From positions 868,001 through 932,000 of the forward strand of contig NZ_JAYEZN010000001.1 of NCBI RefSeq assembly GCF_037031225.1: 64,000 nt of DNA. The letters are read 5' to 3'. The translations under genes and the position numbers were made by a program. Shown here piece after piece: positions 1-7,556 of the stretch. Positions within the stretch are counted from its first letter, which is position 1. Each line of letters begins with the position of its first letter. Under the pieces are notes generated by a model. The model worked only from the letters and a program-made list of their open reading frames with translations, was not told the origin of the DNA and did not search any database. The DNA comes from Halorientalis sp. LT38. Lineage in GTDB: Archaea; Halobacteriota; Halobacteria; Halobacteriales; Haloarculaceae.

Positions 1-542
1 GCGTGGCCCTCGCGACCGTAGACCGGCTCGACGTCTCGCTGTGCCTGGACGGTCTCCAGCATGGTCTTGGCCGTGCCGGAGGGGGCGTCGATCTTCCCGT
101 TGTGGTGGGTCTCCATCAGTTCGAGGTCGTAGTCGGGCACCGCTGGCAGAGCCTCCTCGATCGCGCGCAGGAGCGCGTGGATCCCGCGGGCGAAGTTGGT
201 GGCCTTCAGGAGGGGGACCGACTCGGCGGTCTCGTCCAGTGCGGCGAACCCGTCCTCGTCGAAGCCGGTGGTGCCGACGATCATCCCGACGCCAGCCTCG
301 GCGCAGGCGTCGGCGAGCGAGCGGGTGGCTTCCGGGACGGTGAAGTCGACGACCACCGCAGGCTCGTACTCGGCGAGCGCGTCGGCGGTCTCGGCCGCGT
401 CCACGACCGGCACGCCCTGGACTTCGTCGGGGCCGTCGACGTCGAACCCGACGACCACCTCGACGTCGTCGCGGTCCGCCGCGGTCTCGACGACGGTTCG
501 GCCCATGCGTCCCGCGGCGCCGTTGACCGCGACCCGCGTCAT
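1..542 (-). CDS. dapB: 4-hydroxy-tetrahydrodipicolinate reductase (partial)
   Basis: The product reduces the DapA product to tetrahydrodipicolinate with NAD(P)H in lysine/diaminopimelate synthesis, in the cytoplasm. The reverse strand reads MTRVAVNGAAGRMGRTVVE, the DapB dinucleotide-binding start (GxxGRMG). Further on come the family signatures IVGTTGF, ATNFARGIHAL and the substrate/catalytic stretch ELMETHHNGKIDAPSGTA, with the His-His pair and Lys. About 180 of the usual ~250 codons are present; the C-terminus lies beyond the left edge. The ATG overlaps the dapA stop as ATGA, so the two are translationally coupled with dapA first. Identification is firm. Confidence 0.95.
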   Translation of the reverse strand, partial: MTRVAVNGAAGRMGRTVVETAADRDDVEVVVGFDVDGPDEVQGVPVVDAAETADALAEYEPAVVVDFTVPEATRSLADACAEAGVGMIVGTTGFDEDGFAALDETAESVPLLKATNFARGIHALLRAIEEALPAVPDYDLELMETHHNGKIDAPSGTAKTMLETVQAQRDVEPVYGREGH

Positions 543-1459
543 CGCTGGGCCTCCGCCGGTTCGGGGGCCGACCCGTCGTCCAGGTCGTCGAGCGTCTCGC
601 GCAACGCCGCGAGCGTCTCGTCGGTCGCGCGAGAGAGGGGCGAGCGCATCCGGGGCGAGTCGTAGTGGCCCCGGATCGCCATGGCCTCCTTGACCGGGAT
701 CGGGTTGGTCTCGGTGAACAGGACCCTGAAGAGCTCGCCGAGTTCGTGGTGGTACTCCCTGGCGCGCTCGTAGTCGCCGGAGATGGCCGCGCCGACCATC
801 GCGCAGGTCCGGGCCGGCTCGATGTTCGCGGAGACGGAGATACAGCCGCTCCCGCCGGTGGCGATAATGGGCAGCGTCATCGCGTCGTCGCCCGAGAGGA
901 CCGCGTAGTTCTCCTCGCGTGTGCGCTCGATGACTTCGGTGATGCGGTTCATGTCGCCGGAGGCGGCCTTGTAGCCGACGACGTTCTCGTGTTCGGCCAG
1001 GTTGACCGCGGTCTCGACGGCGATGTTGCGGCCCGTTCGCGAGGGGACGTTGTAGATGATCTGGGGCAGGTCGACGGCGTCGGCGACCTGGCGGAAGTGG
1101 TGTTCCATCCCGGCGGGCTCGGGGGTGTTGTAGTACGGCGAGATGAGGAGGAGGCCGTCGGCGCCGGCGTCGGCGGCGCGTTCGGAAAGTTCCAGGGCCT
1201 CGCGGGTGTTGTTGCTGCCGGAGCCGGCGATGACCGGGACGTCGTCGAGGGCGTCGATGACGGCCTCGATGACCTCCACGTGTTCGTCGTGGGACATCGT
1301 CGAGCTCTCGCCGGTGGTGCCCATCGGGACGACGCCGTCGACGCCGCGGGCCTCGAGCCACTGGGCGTGCTCGCGGAGCCGTTCGAAGTCGATGCTCTCG
1401 TCCTCGTGGAACGGCGTGGTCATCGCGGGGAACACGCCGGTGAATGTGTCGTGTGTCAT
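539..1459 (-). CDS. dapA: 4-hydroxy-tetrahydrodipicolinate synthase
   Basis: This 306-aa class I aldolase condenses pyruvate with aspartate semialdehyde at the entry to lysine synthesis. Visible family motifs are GTTGESSTM near residue 48, SPYYNTPEPAG with the catalytic Tyr, YNVPSRTG, and the Schiff-base Lys in VVGYKAASGD. Length matches the (beta/alpha)8 DapA family. Closely related aldolases (KDG aldolase, NAL) share the fold, but the ATGA overlap with dapB settles the role. The chosen ATG lies just after two GGTGTGAT copies upstream that could be an operator. The gene opens the dapA-dapB operon, read leftwards. Confidence 0.95.
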   Translation of the reverse strand: MTHDTFTGVFPAMTTPFHEDESIDFERLREHAQWLEARGVDGVVPMGTTGESSTMSHDEHVEVIEAVIDALDDVPVIAGSGSNNTREALELSERAADAGADGLLLISPYYNTPEPAGMEHHFRQVADAVDLPQIIYNVPSRTGRNIAVETAVNLAEHENVVGYKAASGDMNRITEVIERTREENYAVLSGDDAMTLPIIATGGSGCISVSANIEPARTCAMVGAAISGDYERAREYHHELGELFRVLFTETNPIPVKEAMAIRGHYDSPRMRSPLSRATDETLAALRETLDDLDDGSAPEPAEAQR

Positions 1460-1475
1460 GGCTGTGGTGTGTCGT

Positions 1476-1497
1476 GGTGTGATCGCTGGGGTGTGAT
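1476..1497 (-). promoter_or_regulatory. Direct repeat upstream of dapA
   Basis: The octamer GGTGTGAT occurs at 1476-1483 and again at 1490-1497 (14-nt period), 17-38 bases before the dapA start. Two copies in this position could be an operator for a lysine or nitrogen regulator, but nothing else supports that and the surrounding DNA is generally GT-rich. Confidence 0.25.
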
Positions 1498-1750
1498 AGT
1501 TCGCGCGCGAGACAACGAGGACGGCCCGCGACGGGGCGCTACGCCCGCCGTGAGCCTACCGCGCGCGTTTGGGTTTCGCAATGCCCCGAGAACGGACCGC
1601 GCCACACCAGGAGCTGACGGAGACGCCAGCGCGACCCGGAGTGGCCCGTTGCATAGGCGTGACACCGATACGAGACGACTTAGAAGTTTCGAGACGGAGC
1701 AACGCGTCCGCGCGGTCTGGGCCGAGTCACTGTCAGCGGGACACGTACCA

Positions 1751-1760
1751 GTATTTATAC
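1751..1760 (+). promoter_or_regulatory. TATA box of NYN gene
   Basis: GTATTTATAC is an AT-rich island in GC-rich DNA, centred about 28 nt before the ATG at 1784. That spacing fits an archaeal TATA box driving a leaderless or nearly leaderless transcript, and supports the start chosen. Confidence 0.6.
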
Positions 1761-1783
1761 TACGCCGACCGCTACGTCCTCGC

Positions 1784-2281
1784 ATGACCGACGTGCATCC
1801 CGGGCAACGCGTGGCCATGCTGGCCGACGCGCAGAACCTCTACCACACGGCCCGGAGCCTCTACACCCGAAACATCGACTACGCCTCGCTCCTCGAGGAG
1901 GGAGTCGACGGTCGCGAACTCACCCGCGCCATCGCCTACGTGATCCGCGCCGAGGCCGAGGACGAGGAGACGTTCTTCGAGGCGCTGGTCGACATCGGCT
2001 TCGAGACGAAGATCAAGGACATCAAGACCTTCGGCGACGGCTCGAAGAAGGCCGACTGGGACGTGGGGATGAGCCTGGACGCCGTGACGCTGGCCGACCA
2101 CGTCGACACCGTCGTGCTCTGCACCGGCGACGGCGACTTCTCGCGACTCTGTCGGCACCTGAAACACGAGGGCTGCAAGGTCGAGATCATGGCCTTCCGC
2201 GAGTCGACCGCCGACGAGCTGATCGAGGCGGCCGACGCCTTCCGCGATCTCAGCGAAGAACAGGAGACGTTTCTGCTCTAG
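1784..2281 (+). CDS. NYN domain (LabA/PIN-like) protein
   Basis: This 165-aa protein belongs to the NYN/LabA branch of the PIN-like nuclease fold, probably acting on RNA. Visible are the N-terminal AMLADAQNLYH (first acidic residue and NYN Asn), KKADWDVGMSLDA in the middle and the VLCTGDGDFSRLCRHLK motif holding the conserved acidic residues, followed by GCKVEIM. A longer in-frame extension upstream lacks haloarchaeal composition, and the TATA box 28 nt before ATG 1784 supports this start. The stop TAG is shared on the opposite strand with the next gene (CTAG 2278-2281). Substrate is unknown. Confidence 0.88.
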   Translation: MTDVHPGQRVAMLADAQNLYHTARSLYTRNIDYASLLEEGVDGRELTRAIAYVIRAEAEDEETFFEALVDIGFETKIKDIKTFGDGSKKADWDVGMSLDAVTLADHVDTVVLCTGDGDFSRLCRHLKHEGCKVEIMAFRESTADELIEAADAFRDLSEEQETFLL

Positions 2282-2460
2282 ACCGGCCGCCCGCCTTCGG
2301 ACGTGCCGAGCAGCAATGTGCCGACTGCCATGACCATCGCGGCGACCCCGCCGACGGCGCCGGGCAGTTCGACCTGCTGGAGCCCGACCCCGAGGATCAG
2401 CGCCGACCCGACCAGGAGCAGGACCGCACCGACCGCGATCTGCGTCGTTCGTGAAAGCAT
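2278..2460 (-). CDS. Small two-helix membrane protein
   Basis: A 60-aa protein with two hydrophobic helices (about residues 8-28 and 34-52), separated by a short loop, and a polar tail ending GGRPV. The Gly/Val/Leu-rich composition and clean hydrophobic spans argue for a real inner-membrane peptide. It is convergent with the NYN gene and shares the CTAG stop. An AT-rich stretch upstream (near 2470-2495, in minus orientation) could be its promoter. No family is recognised with confidence and no function is proposed. Confidence 0.65.
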   Translation of the reverse strand: MLSRTTQIAVGAVLLLVGSALILGVGLQQVELPGAVGGVAAMVMAVGTLLLGTSEGGRPV

Positions 2461-2625
2461 GTACCGCGGGGTATGTAATTCTCGCCTATAAATCTACCCG
2501 AAACCGCCCGCTACCGGCACCACGCCACGTGAAAGGCACACACTAGAACGCCCACTGGTACCGTAACCCACAGCTTCGGCGGCGGGCGGAAGGTGTTTAA
2601 TCGCTGGCCCGGAAGGCCCGATCAG

Positions 2626-3123
2626 ATGGACGACGAGGACGGTCGGATGCTCCGCCGGATCGCGGACTACCAGTTCGGCGCGGGCGCCGGCGCGGCGCTG
2701 TTCCCCGCCGACGAGGACCTGGAGGTCTACCGGACGAGTTCCGGCCGACCACAGCAGGTACTGGCCGACGAGGGTCGACTGGTCACCTACGCCGTCGACG
2801 GCCGGTTCACGCTGAGCGCGGCCGGGGCCCGACGGCTGCTCGACGCACTGGACGAGCCGGCCCACCGGGTCGTGGTCGGCGAGGACAGCGACCCGTTCGT
2901 CCGGGAGGGACGCAACGCCTTCGCGAAGTTCGTCGAGCGCGCGGATCCGGGCGTCCGCCCGGGCGACGAAGTGGCGGTCGTGCGCGACGACGACACTCTC
3001 CTCGGGGTCGGTCGCGCCGAACTCGCCGGCGAGGACATGCTCGACTTCGGGACGGGGATGGCGGTGTTCGTCCGGCACGGCGTGGGTGCGGCCGAGGGCG
3101 ACGAATCGGTCGCCGAGAGCTGA
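2626..3123 (+). CDS. PUA domain protein (arcTGT-like)
   Basis: This 165-aa protein has an N-terminal alpha/beta part (RMLRRIADYQFGAGAGAALFP, then RLVTYAVDGRFTLSAAGARRL) and a C-terminal PUA domain (about residues 80-155: HRVVVGEDSDPFVREGRNAFAKFV, then PGDEVAVVRDDDTLLGVGRAELAGEDM). The layout matches archaeal PUA proteins related to the C-terminal half of archaeosine tRNA-guanine transglycosylase, so RNA binding is likely. The GTG at 2593 would add a short basic extension; ATG 2626 sits ~30 nt after GTGTTTAA, a plausible TATA, and is preferred. A strong terminator follows. Confidence 0.8.
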   Translation: MDDEDGRMLRRIADYQFGAGAGAALFPADEDLEVYRTSSGRPQQVLADEGRLVTYAVDGRFTLSAAGARRLLDALDEPAHRVVVGEDSDPFVREGRNAFAKFVERADPGVRPGDEVAVVRDDDTLLGVGRAELAGEDMLDFGTGMAVFVRHGVGAAEGDESVAES

Positions 3124-3178
3124 GCGGTGTGCCGTACTGTGCGGTGGCGGCGCGGAGGCGGTAGTTGCTACGTATTGT

Positions 3179-3214
3179 GCCGGACGCGAGCCGACGGCTC
3201 GCGTCCGGCTTTTT
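3179..3214 (+). terminator. Terminator after PUA gene
   Basis: A perfect 14-bp stem (3179-3192 with 3196-3209, GCCGGACGCGAGCC) closed by loop GAC is followed directly by five T. It ends 91 nt after the PUA gene. It is also the outer hairpin of a repeat seen elsewhere in the window. Confidence 0.7.
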
Positions 3215-3371
3215 CCCCACGTTTTTGCGATAGTGAGGGACCGAAGGTCCCTCATACCATGTGAACGGGCGTCGTCCGAGAGAGCGGAGCTCTCTCGTGA
3301 TCACGAAAGTCGCTTCGCGCCTTTCGAACGACTTCGCGCCCCTGAGCATACGAGGTGCGCAGCGCGCACCT
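3210..3371. repeat. Composite hairpin repeat, copy 1
   Basis: Read on the minus strand, CAAAAACGTGGGGAAAAA (about 3211-3228) lies between the hairpin at 3179-3209 and a second one: TGAGGGACC at 3234-3242, loop GAA, GGTCCCTCA at 3246-3254. Further hairpins are CGAGAGAGC/GCTCTCTCG (3277-3297, loop GGA) and AGGTGCGC/GCGCACCT (3353-3371, loop AGC). The core motif recurs near 35838 and 60755. Confidence 0.75.
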
Positions 3372-3429
3372 ACGAACGGACGAAGTGGGTGCCGAAGGGG
3401 TTTTCAGCCGGGGGCGCGAGCCTCCGGGT

Positions 3430-3816
3430 ATGTTCGGAGGAGGCGGCGGTTTCGATCCGCAGAAGATGCAACAGATGATGGACCAGTTCGGCATCGACAT
3501 CGAGGAGCTCGATGCGCAGGAGGTCATAATCCGGACGCCGGACGAGGAACTCGTCTTCACCGACGCGGAAGTCCAGCGGATGGACGCCCAGGGCCAGGAG
3601 ACCTACCAGGTCATCGGGACGCCCGAGAGTCGCGCGCCCGGTGAGGGCGGCGCGGCGGGCGAGGTGACGGCGGCCGACGACGGCGGCAGCGGTGGGATTC
3701 CGGACGCCGACATCGAGATCGTCGCCAACCGGGCGGGCGTGAGCGAAGACGACGCGCGTGAGGCCCTCGAAGCCGAGGACGGCGACCTCGCGGCGGCCGT
3801 CGAGCGCCTGGAGTAG
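3430..3816 (+). CDS. nac: Nascent polypeptide-associated complex protein
   Basis: The 128-aa product is the archaeal homodimeric NAC, which binds ribosomes and shields emerging chains. The start [43 protein letters not shown] is the conserved N-terminal and NAC beta-barrel region (about residues 10-65). A low-complexity Gly/Ala/Asp linker follows, and a UBA domain ends the protein (about residues 88-128: [34 protein letters not shown]). Archaeal NACs start exactly with this MF-GGG segment, which fixes the ATG. The next gene begins one base after the stop, so the two form an operon. Confidence 0.95.
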   Translation: MFGGGGGFDPQKMQQMMDQFGIDIEELDAQEVIIRTPDEELVFTDAEVQRMDAQGQETYQVIGTPESRAPGEGGAAGEVTAADDGGSGGIPDADIEIVANRAGVSEDDAREALEAEDGDLAAAVERLE

Positions 3817-3817
3817 C

Positions 3818-4537
3818 GTGGCGCTGCTCCTGGTCCACGACGACCGCGAGTACCTCCTGGAACGGGGCGAGACCCTCGAGACGGATCTGGGGATCCTCGA
3901 AGTGCCCGACGACGCCGCGGCGGGAGAGGTCGTCTCGACGCACCTCGGCGAGCCCTTCACCGTGCGGGAACTCCGGGGCCCGGACTGCTTCAACCACTTC
4001 GAGCGCACGGGCGCGCCGATGATGCCCCGCGACATCGGGCTGATCATGGGCCACACGGGCGTCTCCGAAGGCGATCGGGTCCTCGACGCCGGGACGGGGA
4101 CCGGCGTGCTGGCGGCCTACCTCGGGCGGGCCGGTGCGGAGGTCGTGACCTACGAACAGGACGCCGAATTCGCCGAGGTGGCCCGCGAGAACATGGAACT
4201 GGCCGGCGTCGACGACCGGGTGGACGTGCGGACCGGGGACGTGACCGAGCACCTCGACGTGGGCCCGGTGGACGTGCTGACGCTCGACACCGAGGACGCG
4301 CCGGCGGTCGTCGAGCACGCCGTGGATCTCCTGACGCCGGGGGGCTATCTGGCGGTCTACTCGCCGTTCGTGGAGGGGACCCGGGACGTCGCGCGGACCG
4401 CGCGCGAGGCCGGACTGAGCGGGATCGAGACGCTGGAGACGATCCAGCGGGAGATGGACTTCGACGACCGGGGGTCGCGCCCATCCACTGCGGGCGTGGG
4501 CCACACCGGGTTCCTGACGTTCGCCCGACGGGAGTGA
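3818..4537 (+). CDS. trmI: tRNA (adenine-N1)-methyltransferase, TrmI type
   Basis: This 239-aa enzyme transfers a methyl group from S-adenosylmethionine to N1 of adenine 57/58 in the tRNA T-loop. The N-terminal small domain (VALLLVHDDREYLLERGETLETDLG) is followed by GPDCFNHFERTGAPMMPRDIG, then the SAM site VLDAGTGTGVLAAYLG (about residues 85-100) and the acidic YEQDAEF ribose-binding motif, as in archaeal TrmI. I chose the GTG directly after the nac stop: the upstream frame is Arg-rich and overlaps nac. Pairing of nac with trmI suggests a translation-linked operon. Confidence 0.9.
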   Translation: MALLLVHDDREYLLERGETLETDLGILEVPDDAAAGEVVSTHLGEPFTVRELRGPDCFNHFERTGAPMMPRDIGLIMGHTGVSEGDRVLDAGTGTGVLAAYLGRAGAEVVTYEQDAEFAEVARENMELAGVDDRVDVRTGDVTEHLDVGPVDVLTLDTEDAPAVVEHAVDLLTPGGYLAVYSPFVEGTRDVARTAREAGLSGIETLETIQREMDFDDRGSRPSTAGVGHTGFLTFARRE

Positions 4538-4539
4538 GG

Positions 4540-4929
4540 ATGACGGAGCCAGAGAGACGGGGACTCGCGGGTGTCGTCGACGGCGCGCTGACGCTCGCGA
4601 CGGCGCCGACGGTGGAAGTCGTCGCCAACCTGCTGGTCGACCTCGACGACGCGCGCCTGCACCTGCCGTCGGTGGCCGGGCCCGTCCACATCCGGATCGA
4701 CAGGCTGCGGGAGGCCGTCCGGATCGTTCGCACCGAGGAGGAGACCCTGAAGCGACTGGACGCGACGCTGACTGCGGGCGGCTACACCGCCGAGGTGTAC
4801 GTCGGCGAGACACAGGTCGCGCTGCTCGGGGCCGAAGCGGATCCCGGACGCGTCAGTCGGCGACTCGCCGACGGACGGACCGAACTGTTCGCGGGCGGGG
4901 TGCTCCGCGCGGCGGTCAGGGACCCCTAG
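4540..4929 (+). CDS. Conserved haloarchaeal protein, third in nac operon
   Basis: A soluble acidic 129-aa protein of unknown function. It starts MTEPERRGLAGVVDGALTLATAPTVEVVANLLVDLDDARLHLP and shows alternating beta/helix character with no catalytic motif I recognise. The ATG follows the trmI stop by two bases; a GTG two codons earlier overlaps that stop and is possible. Position makes it the last gene of nac-trmI, so a role near tRNA modification or translation is a guess from context. Its stop shares CTAG 4926-4929 with the convergent gene. Confidence 0.75.
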   Translation: MTEPERRGLAGVVDGALTLATAPTVEVVANLLVDLDDARLHLPSVAGPVHIRIDRLREAVRIVRTEEETLKRLDATLTAGGYTAEVYVGETQVALLGAEADPGRVSRRLADGRTELFAGGVLRAAVRDP

Positions 4930-5525
4930 CGGACGACTCTGACCAGGTTCAGCAGTTCCTCGCGGAAGGAGGCGGGATCGATGTCGATGCCCGGGATCGA
5001 GATGCCGAGCAGGTCGTCGAGCGACGCGGCGGGGTAGGCGCCGCCGGCCAGGCGGAACTCGCCCCCGGTCGACCAGACGGCGAGGTACCCCTCGACGGGG
5101 ACGTCGACGACGCTGGTCTCGATGGCGGCCTCGTAGGCCTGGAGGGAGGCGCGGTCGCCGGTCTCGACCCTGATGCGCTCGTGGCCGGCCTTCGAGACGT
5201 CGCCGAACCCGCGCTCGCGGAGGCGGTCCCGGAATACGGCGTCGGCCTGCGTGCGGACGGTGGTGAACACGGCTGCCGGGCCGATAGTCGGTGGGAGCGC
5301 CGGGGTGAACTCGAGGCGGGTCGCGAAGAAGAAGCGCCACATCCGGTCGACGGCGCCAGCGGTGAGTCCGTTGACGGTCGACCGGAGGTCCTCGTCGTCG
5401 TAGACGGCGGTGTGGCCGACGACGCGTGCGACGGGCAACTCGAACACCGTCTCGCTCGACCGATCGGTGACGGCCCACCCGTCGAGGTGGTCCGCTGGCA
5501 CCCGGGGAGTCCCGTCACCGCTCAT
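4926..5525 (-). CDS. Conserved haloarchaeal hypothetical protein
   Basis: A 199-aa acidic soluble protein without signal peptide or membrane span. It contains RSSETVFELPVARVVGHTAVYDDEDLRSTV, then RMWRFFFATRLEFTPALPPTIGPAAVFTTVRTQADAVF, and a C-terminal ISIPGIDIDPASFREELLNLVRVVR. The pattern of short beta strands resembles haloarchaea-only families, but I cannot name one. It lies three bases downstream of tfs on the same strand, so the two are probably cotranscribed. Its stop shares CTAG with the convergent gene. Confidence 0.7.
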   Translation of the reverse strand: MSGDGTPRVPADHLDGWAVTDRSSETVFELPVARVVGHTAVYDDEDLRSTVNGLTAGAVDRMWRFFFATRLEFTPALPPTIGPAAVFTTVRTQADAVFRDRLRERGFGDVSKAGHERIRVETGDRASLQAYEAAIETSVVDVPVEGYLAVWSTGGEFRLAGGAYPAASLDDLLGISIPGIDIDPASFREELLNLVRVVR

Positions 5526-5528
5526 CCG

Positions 5529-5852
5529 TCAGTGGTCGTCCTCACGCCACTTGTGGTCACACTCGGTGCACGTGAAGAATCGCGTCTCGCTCTCGTCGGC
5601 GGCGCGGATCTGCTTCATCTCCCAGAAGGCGCGGTCGTTGCCGCACTCCGGACAGCGGGCCCCGGTCGTCGGCCCCATGTCCTCGGCGTCGACCTCGGAG
5701 GTGTCGACGACCTCGCTTTCCTCCTGGGCCTGCGTGGACGTCATTGCGGCCTCGTTCGCGGCGTCTCGCGGCTTCTCGAAGTCACAGCTCCCGCAGATCC
5801 ACATCCCGTCGTCGGTTTTCATCATCGAACCGCACTCGTCACAGAACTCCAT
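5529..5852 (-). CDS. tfs: Transcription elongation factor TFS
   Basis: This 107-aa archaeal TFIIS-like factor stimulates RNA cleavage by backtracked RNA polymerase. The N-terminal zinc ribbon is CDECGSMM...CGSCD (residues 4-25); the C-terminal one is CPECGNDRAFWEMKQIRAADESETRFFTCTECDHKWRE (residues 68-103). The C-terminal loop holds the acidic DE pair (ADESET) that reaches the polymerase active site. Length and both C4 sites match TFS rather than polymerase subunit RpoM only in name; the two are near-identical families. Start ATG is unambiguous. Confidence 0.93.
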   Translation of the reverse strand: MEFCDECGSMMKTDDGMWICGSCDFEKPRDAANEAAMTSTQAQEESEVVDTSEVDAEDMGPTTGARCPECGNDRAFWEMKQIRAADESETRFFTCTECDHKWREDDH

Positions 5853-5953
5853 TGGTATGCTCCGGATACAGTATCGGCCCCTAAAACCCCCTCGGATCCC
5901 GCAGCCGGGAAACGGCTTTGGGGCTGCCGTCGCTCGTCACGCCCGTGAGCCAG

Positions 5954-6535
5954 ATGGCGCAACTCCCGGACCTGCTCGTCGGATCGCTCGAGTCGTTCGC
6001 CGCCGGCCTCGTCGCCGCGATCCCCCGGCTGCTCGGCGGCGCACTCTTCCTCGTCCTCGCGTACGTGGCTATCAAGATCGTCACGACCGTCCTCCGGTCG
6101 GTACTCTCCCGGACGACGCCCGCCGACCAGGGACTCGTGGTGGATCTCGCGGTCCTGATCGCGAGCATCTTCCTCTGGTTCGGGGCCGGCCTCGCACTGC
6201 TGAACGTCGTCGGCCTCGGTGAACTCGCGGCGAGTCTCGGCACCGCCGTCGGGTTCATCGCCCTGGGGGTCTCCTACGCCCTCTCGGAGATGATCGAGGA
6301 CACCGTCGCCGGCGTCTATCTGCTCAAGGATCCGGACTTCAATCCGGGCGACACCGTCACGATGGGCGCGGGGACGGGCGTCGTCGTCGACATCGGGCTC
6401 CGGAAGAGCCGCTTCGACCTGGAGAGCGGCGACCGTCTGATCGTGGCCAATCGAGACGTCGAGACGAAGTGGACGAAGAAATCAGACGAGAACGCGGCGG
6501 ACGGGGAAACGGCCGACGGGACGACGGCGGACTGA
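5954..6535 (+). CDS. MscS-like small membrane channel protein
   Basis: A 193-aa membrane protein with three hydrophobic spans (about residues 13-37, 54-75 and 78-104) followed by a short soluble beta domain, FNPGDTVTMGAGTGVVVDIGLRKSRFDLESGDRLIVANRDVETKW. That order (last helix, FxxGD, GxVxxIGLRxT, VxNxxV) is the mechanosensitive channel MscS core, here cut short after the beta domain. An acidic Thr/Asp tail ends it. ATG 5954 is preferred over GTG 5945 and TTG 5918. Its stop abuts the next gene as TGATCA. Confidence 0.75.
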   Translation: MAQLPDLLVGSLESFAAGLVAAIPRLLGGALFLVLAYVAIKIVTTVLRSVLSRTTPADQGLVVDLAVLIASIFLWFGAGLALLNVVGLGELAASLGTAVGFIALGVSYALSEMIEDTVAGVYLLKDPDFNPGDTVTMGAGTGVVVDIGLRKSRFDLESGDRLIVANRDVETKWTKKSDENAADGETADGTTAD

Positions 6536-7432
6536 TCAGTTGTTGGCCTGCCAGTCGTCGCAGGACTCCATGTCCGACATGACCTCGGTGTGGAGCGTAC
6601 AGGCCGGGCGAATCTCGCCGTCCACGCGGACGTACTGGAAGTGCTCGCAGTTCCCGCAGTAGGGGTCTGGCTGGCCGCGGGTCGAGGCGGCTTCGACGAC
6701 CTCGTCGGGGACCGGCTCCGCGTCGGCCATCCCGTCTGCGCTCTGGGTCGCTGCGCCCCCGTCACTGGCGGCCTGCTGGGCACCGACCGGCGTCTCGGGC
6801 TCCTCGCGGCTGTAGAGGACGTCGCCCTCGTCAGCGCGGTTGGTCTGTGTCTCGACCTCGCCGTCGGGTTCGTTACCGAACAGGCCGACGCCGCCGAGGC
6901 CGGGCACCGAGCCGGTGACTTCCAGGATCCGTGTCGTCCCTTCGTCGGTGACTTCCATTCGTACTGTGCCGCCGGGGTCGGTCCGGGTCTTGAACTTCGC
7001 GACGGCCAGGAACAGACACCAGAACAGGGTGCTGGTTCCCAGGAAGTAGACGACCACGACGGGGAGCGTCAGGTCCGTCCCACCGGTCGCGCCGACCCAG
7101 CGGTAGGGGTAGGCTTCGCGGAAGAGGACGACGCCGAACACCGAGAGGCTCGCGCCGATCACCGCCGCCGCCCGTGCGCGACGGGAGGCGGGGAGCAGGA
7201 CGAAACTACCGAGGAAGGCCGCCGGTAACCCGAGGCCAGCGAGCACGCCGGCGAGTTCCCGCGCACCGAAGGTCGTCAGCCCGAACAGGTCGGCGAGGCC
7301 GGTCGTCGCGACGAGGATCGCGGCGACGACCATCGCCGCCCCGACGCCGAACAGCGAGAGGCCGACGGCTCGCTGCCGTCGGCCCGCGACGCCGCCCACG
7401 CCGCCGTCGTAGACGTCCGCAATGTTGGTCAT
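6536..7432 (-). CDS. Haloarchaeal membrane protein with C-terminal zinc site
   Basis: The 298-aa protein starts MTNIADVYDGGVGG, has about five hydrophobic helices in residues 20-160 (LFGVGAAMVVAAILVA, AGVLAGLGLPAAFLGSFVLL, AAVIGASLSVFGVVL, LTLPVVVVYFLGTSTLFWCLFLAVA), then a soluble region and a C-terminal Cys motif CGNCEHFQYV...PACTLHTEVMSDMESCDDW with four Cys and one His that could bind a metal. It resembles a haloarchaea-only family (DUF7139, from memory). ATG 7432 is preferred to an upstream ATG that adds a basic extension. Function unknown. Confidence 0.75.
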   Translation of the reverse strand: MTNIADVYDGGVGGVAGRRQRAVGLSLFGVGAAMVVAAILVATTGLADLFGLTTFGARELAGVLAGLGLPAAFLGSFVLLPASRRARAAAVIGASLSVFGVVLFREAYPYRWVGATGGTDLTLPVVVVYFLGTSTLFWCLFLAVAKFKTRTDPGGTVRMEVTDEGTTRILEVTGSVPGLGGVGLFGNEPDGEVETQTNRADEGDVLYSREEPETPVGAQQAASDGGAATQSADGMADAEPVPDEVVEAASTRGQPDPYCGNCEHFQYVRVDGEIRPACTLHTEVMSDMESCDDWQANN

Positions 7433-7556
7433 ACGGGCGGGTACGTGACCGATCCACAAAACAACCCGTCAGACGCCCGGCAGACGAACGGGTGCGCCGC
7501 CGTCAGGCATCGCGACCGGGCAGTTGGGTACCGGGGAGAACGGCAGCGTAGCGGTC

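Larger units (their letters stand above)
1460..1783. other. Intergenic gap between divergent dapA and NYN gene
   Basis: No convincing gene is seen in these 324 bases. The left end holds the dapA upstream region with a direct repeat; the right end holds the TATA box of the NYN gene. The middle is GC-rich and only short, non-acidic reading frames cross it, so it reads as promoter and leader DNA. Confidence 0.6.
3124..3429. other. Non-coding hairpin-rich gap before nac
   Basis: This 306-base gap holds no gene. It contains a terminator for the PUA gene, a CAAAAACGTGGGGAAAAA core motif on the minus strand and at least three more perfect short-loop hairpins, listed separately. Reading frames across it have no protein-like composition. 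Confidence 0.75.

Noticed and set aside
1569-1787. 72-aa ORF before the NYN gene
   Set aside because: Composition is not acidic, no start signal, and it ends inside the promoter and start of the NYN gene.
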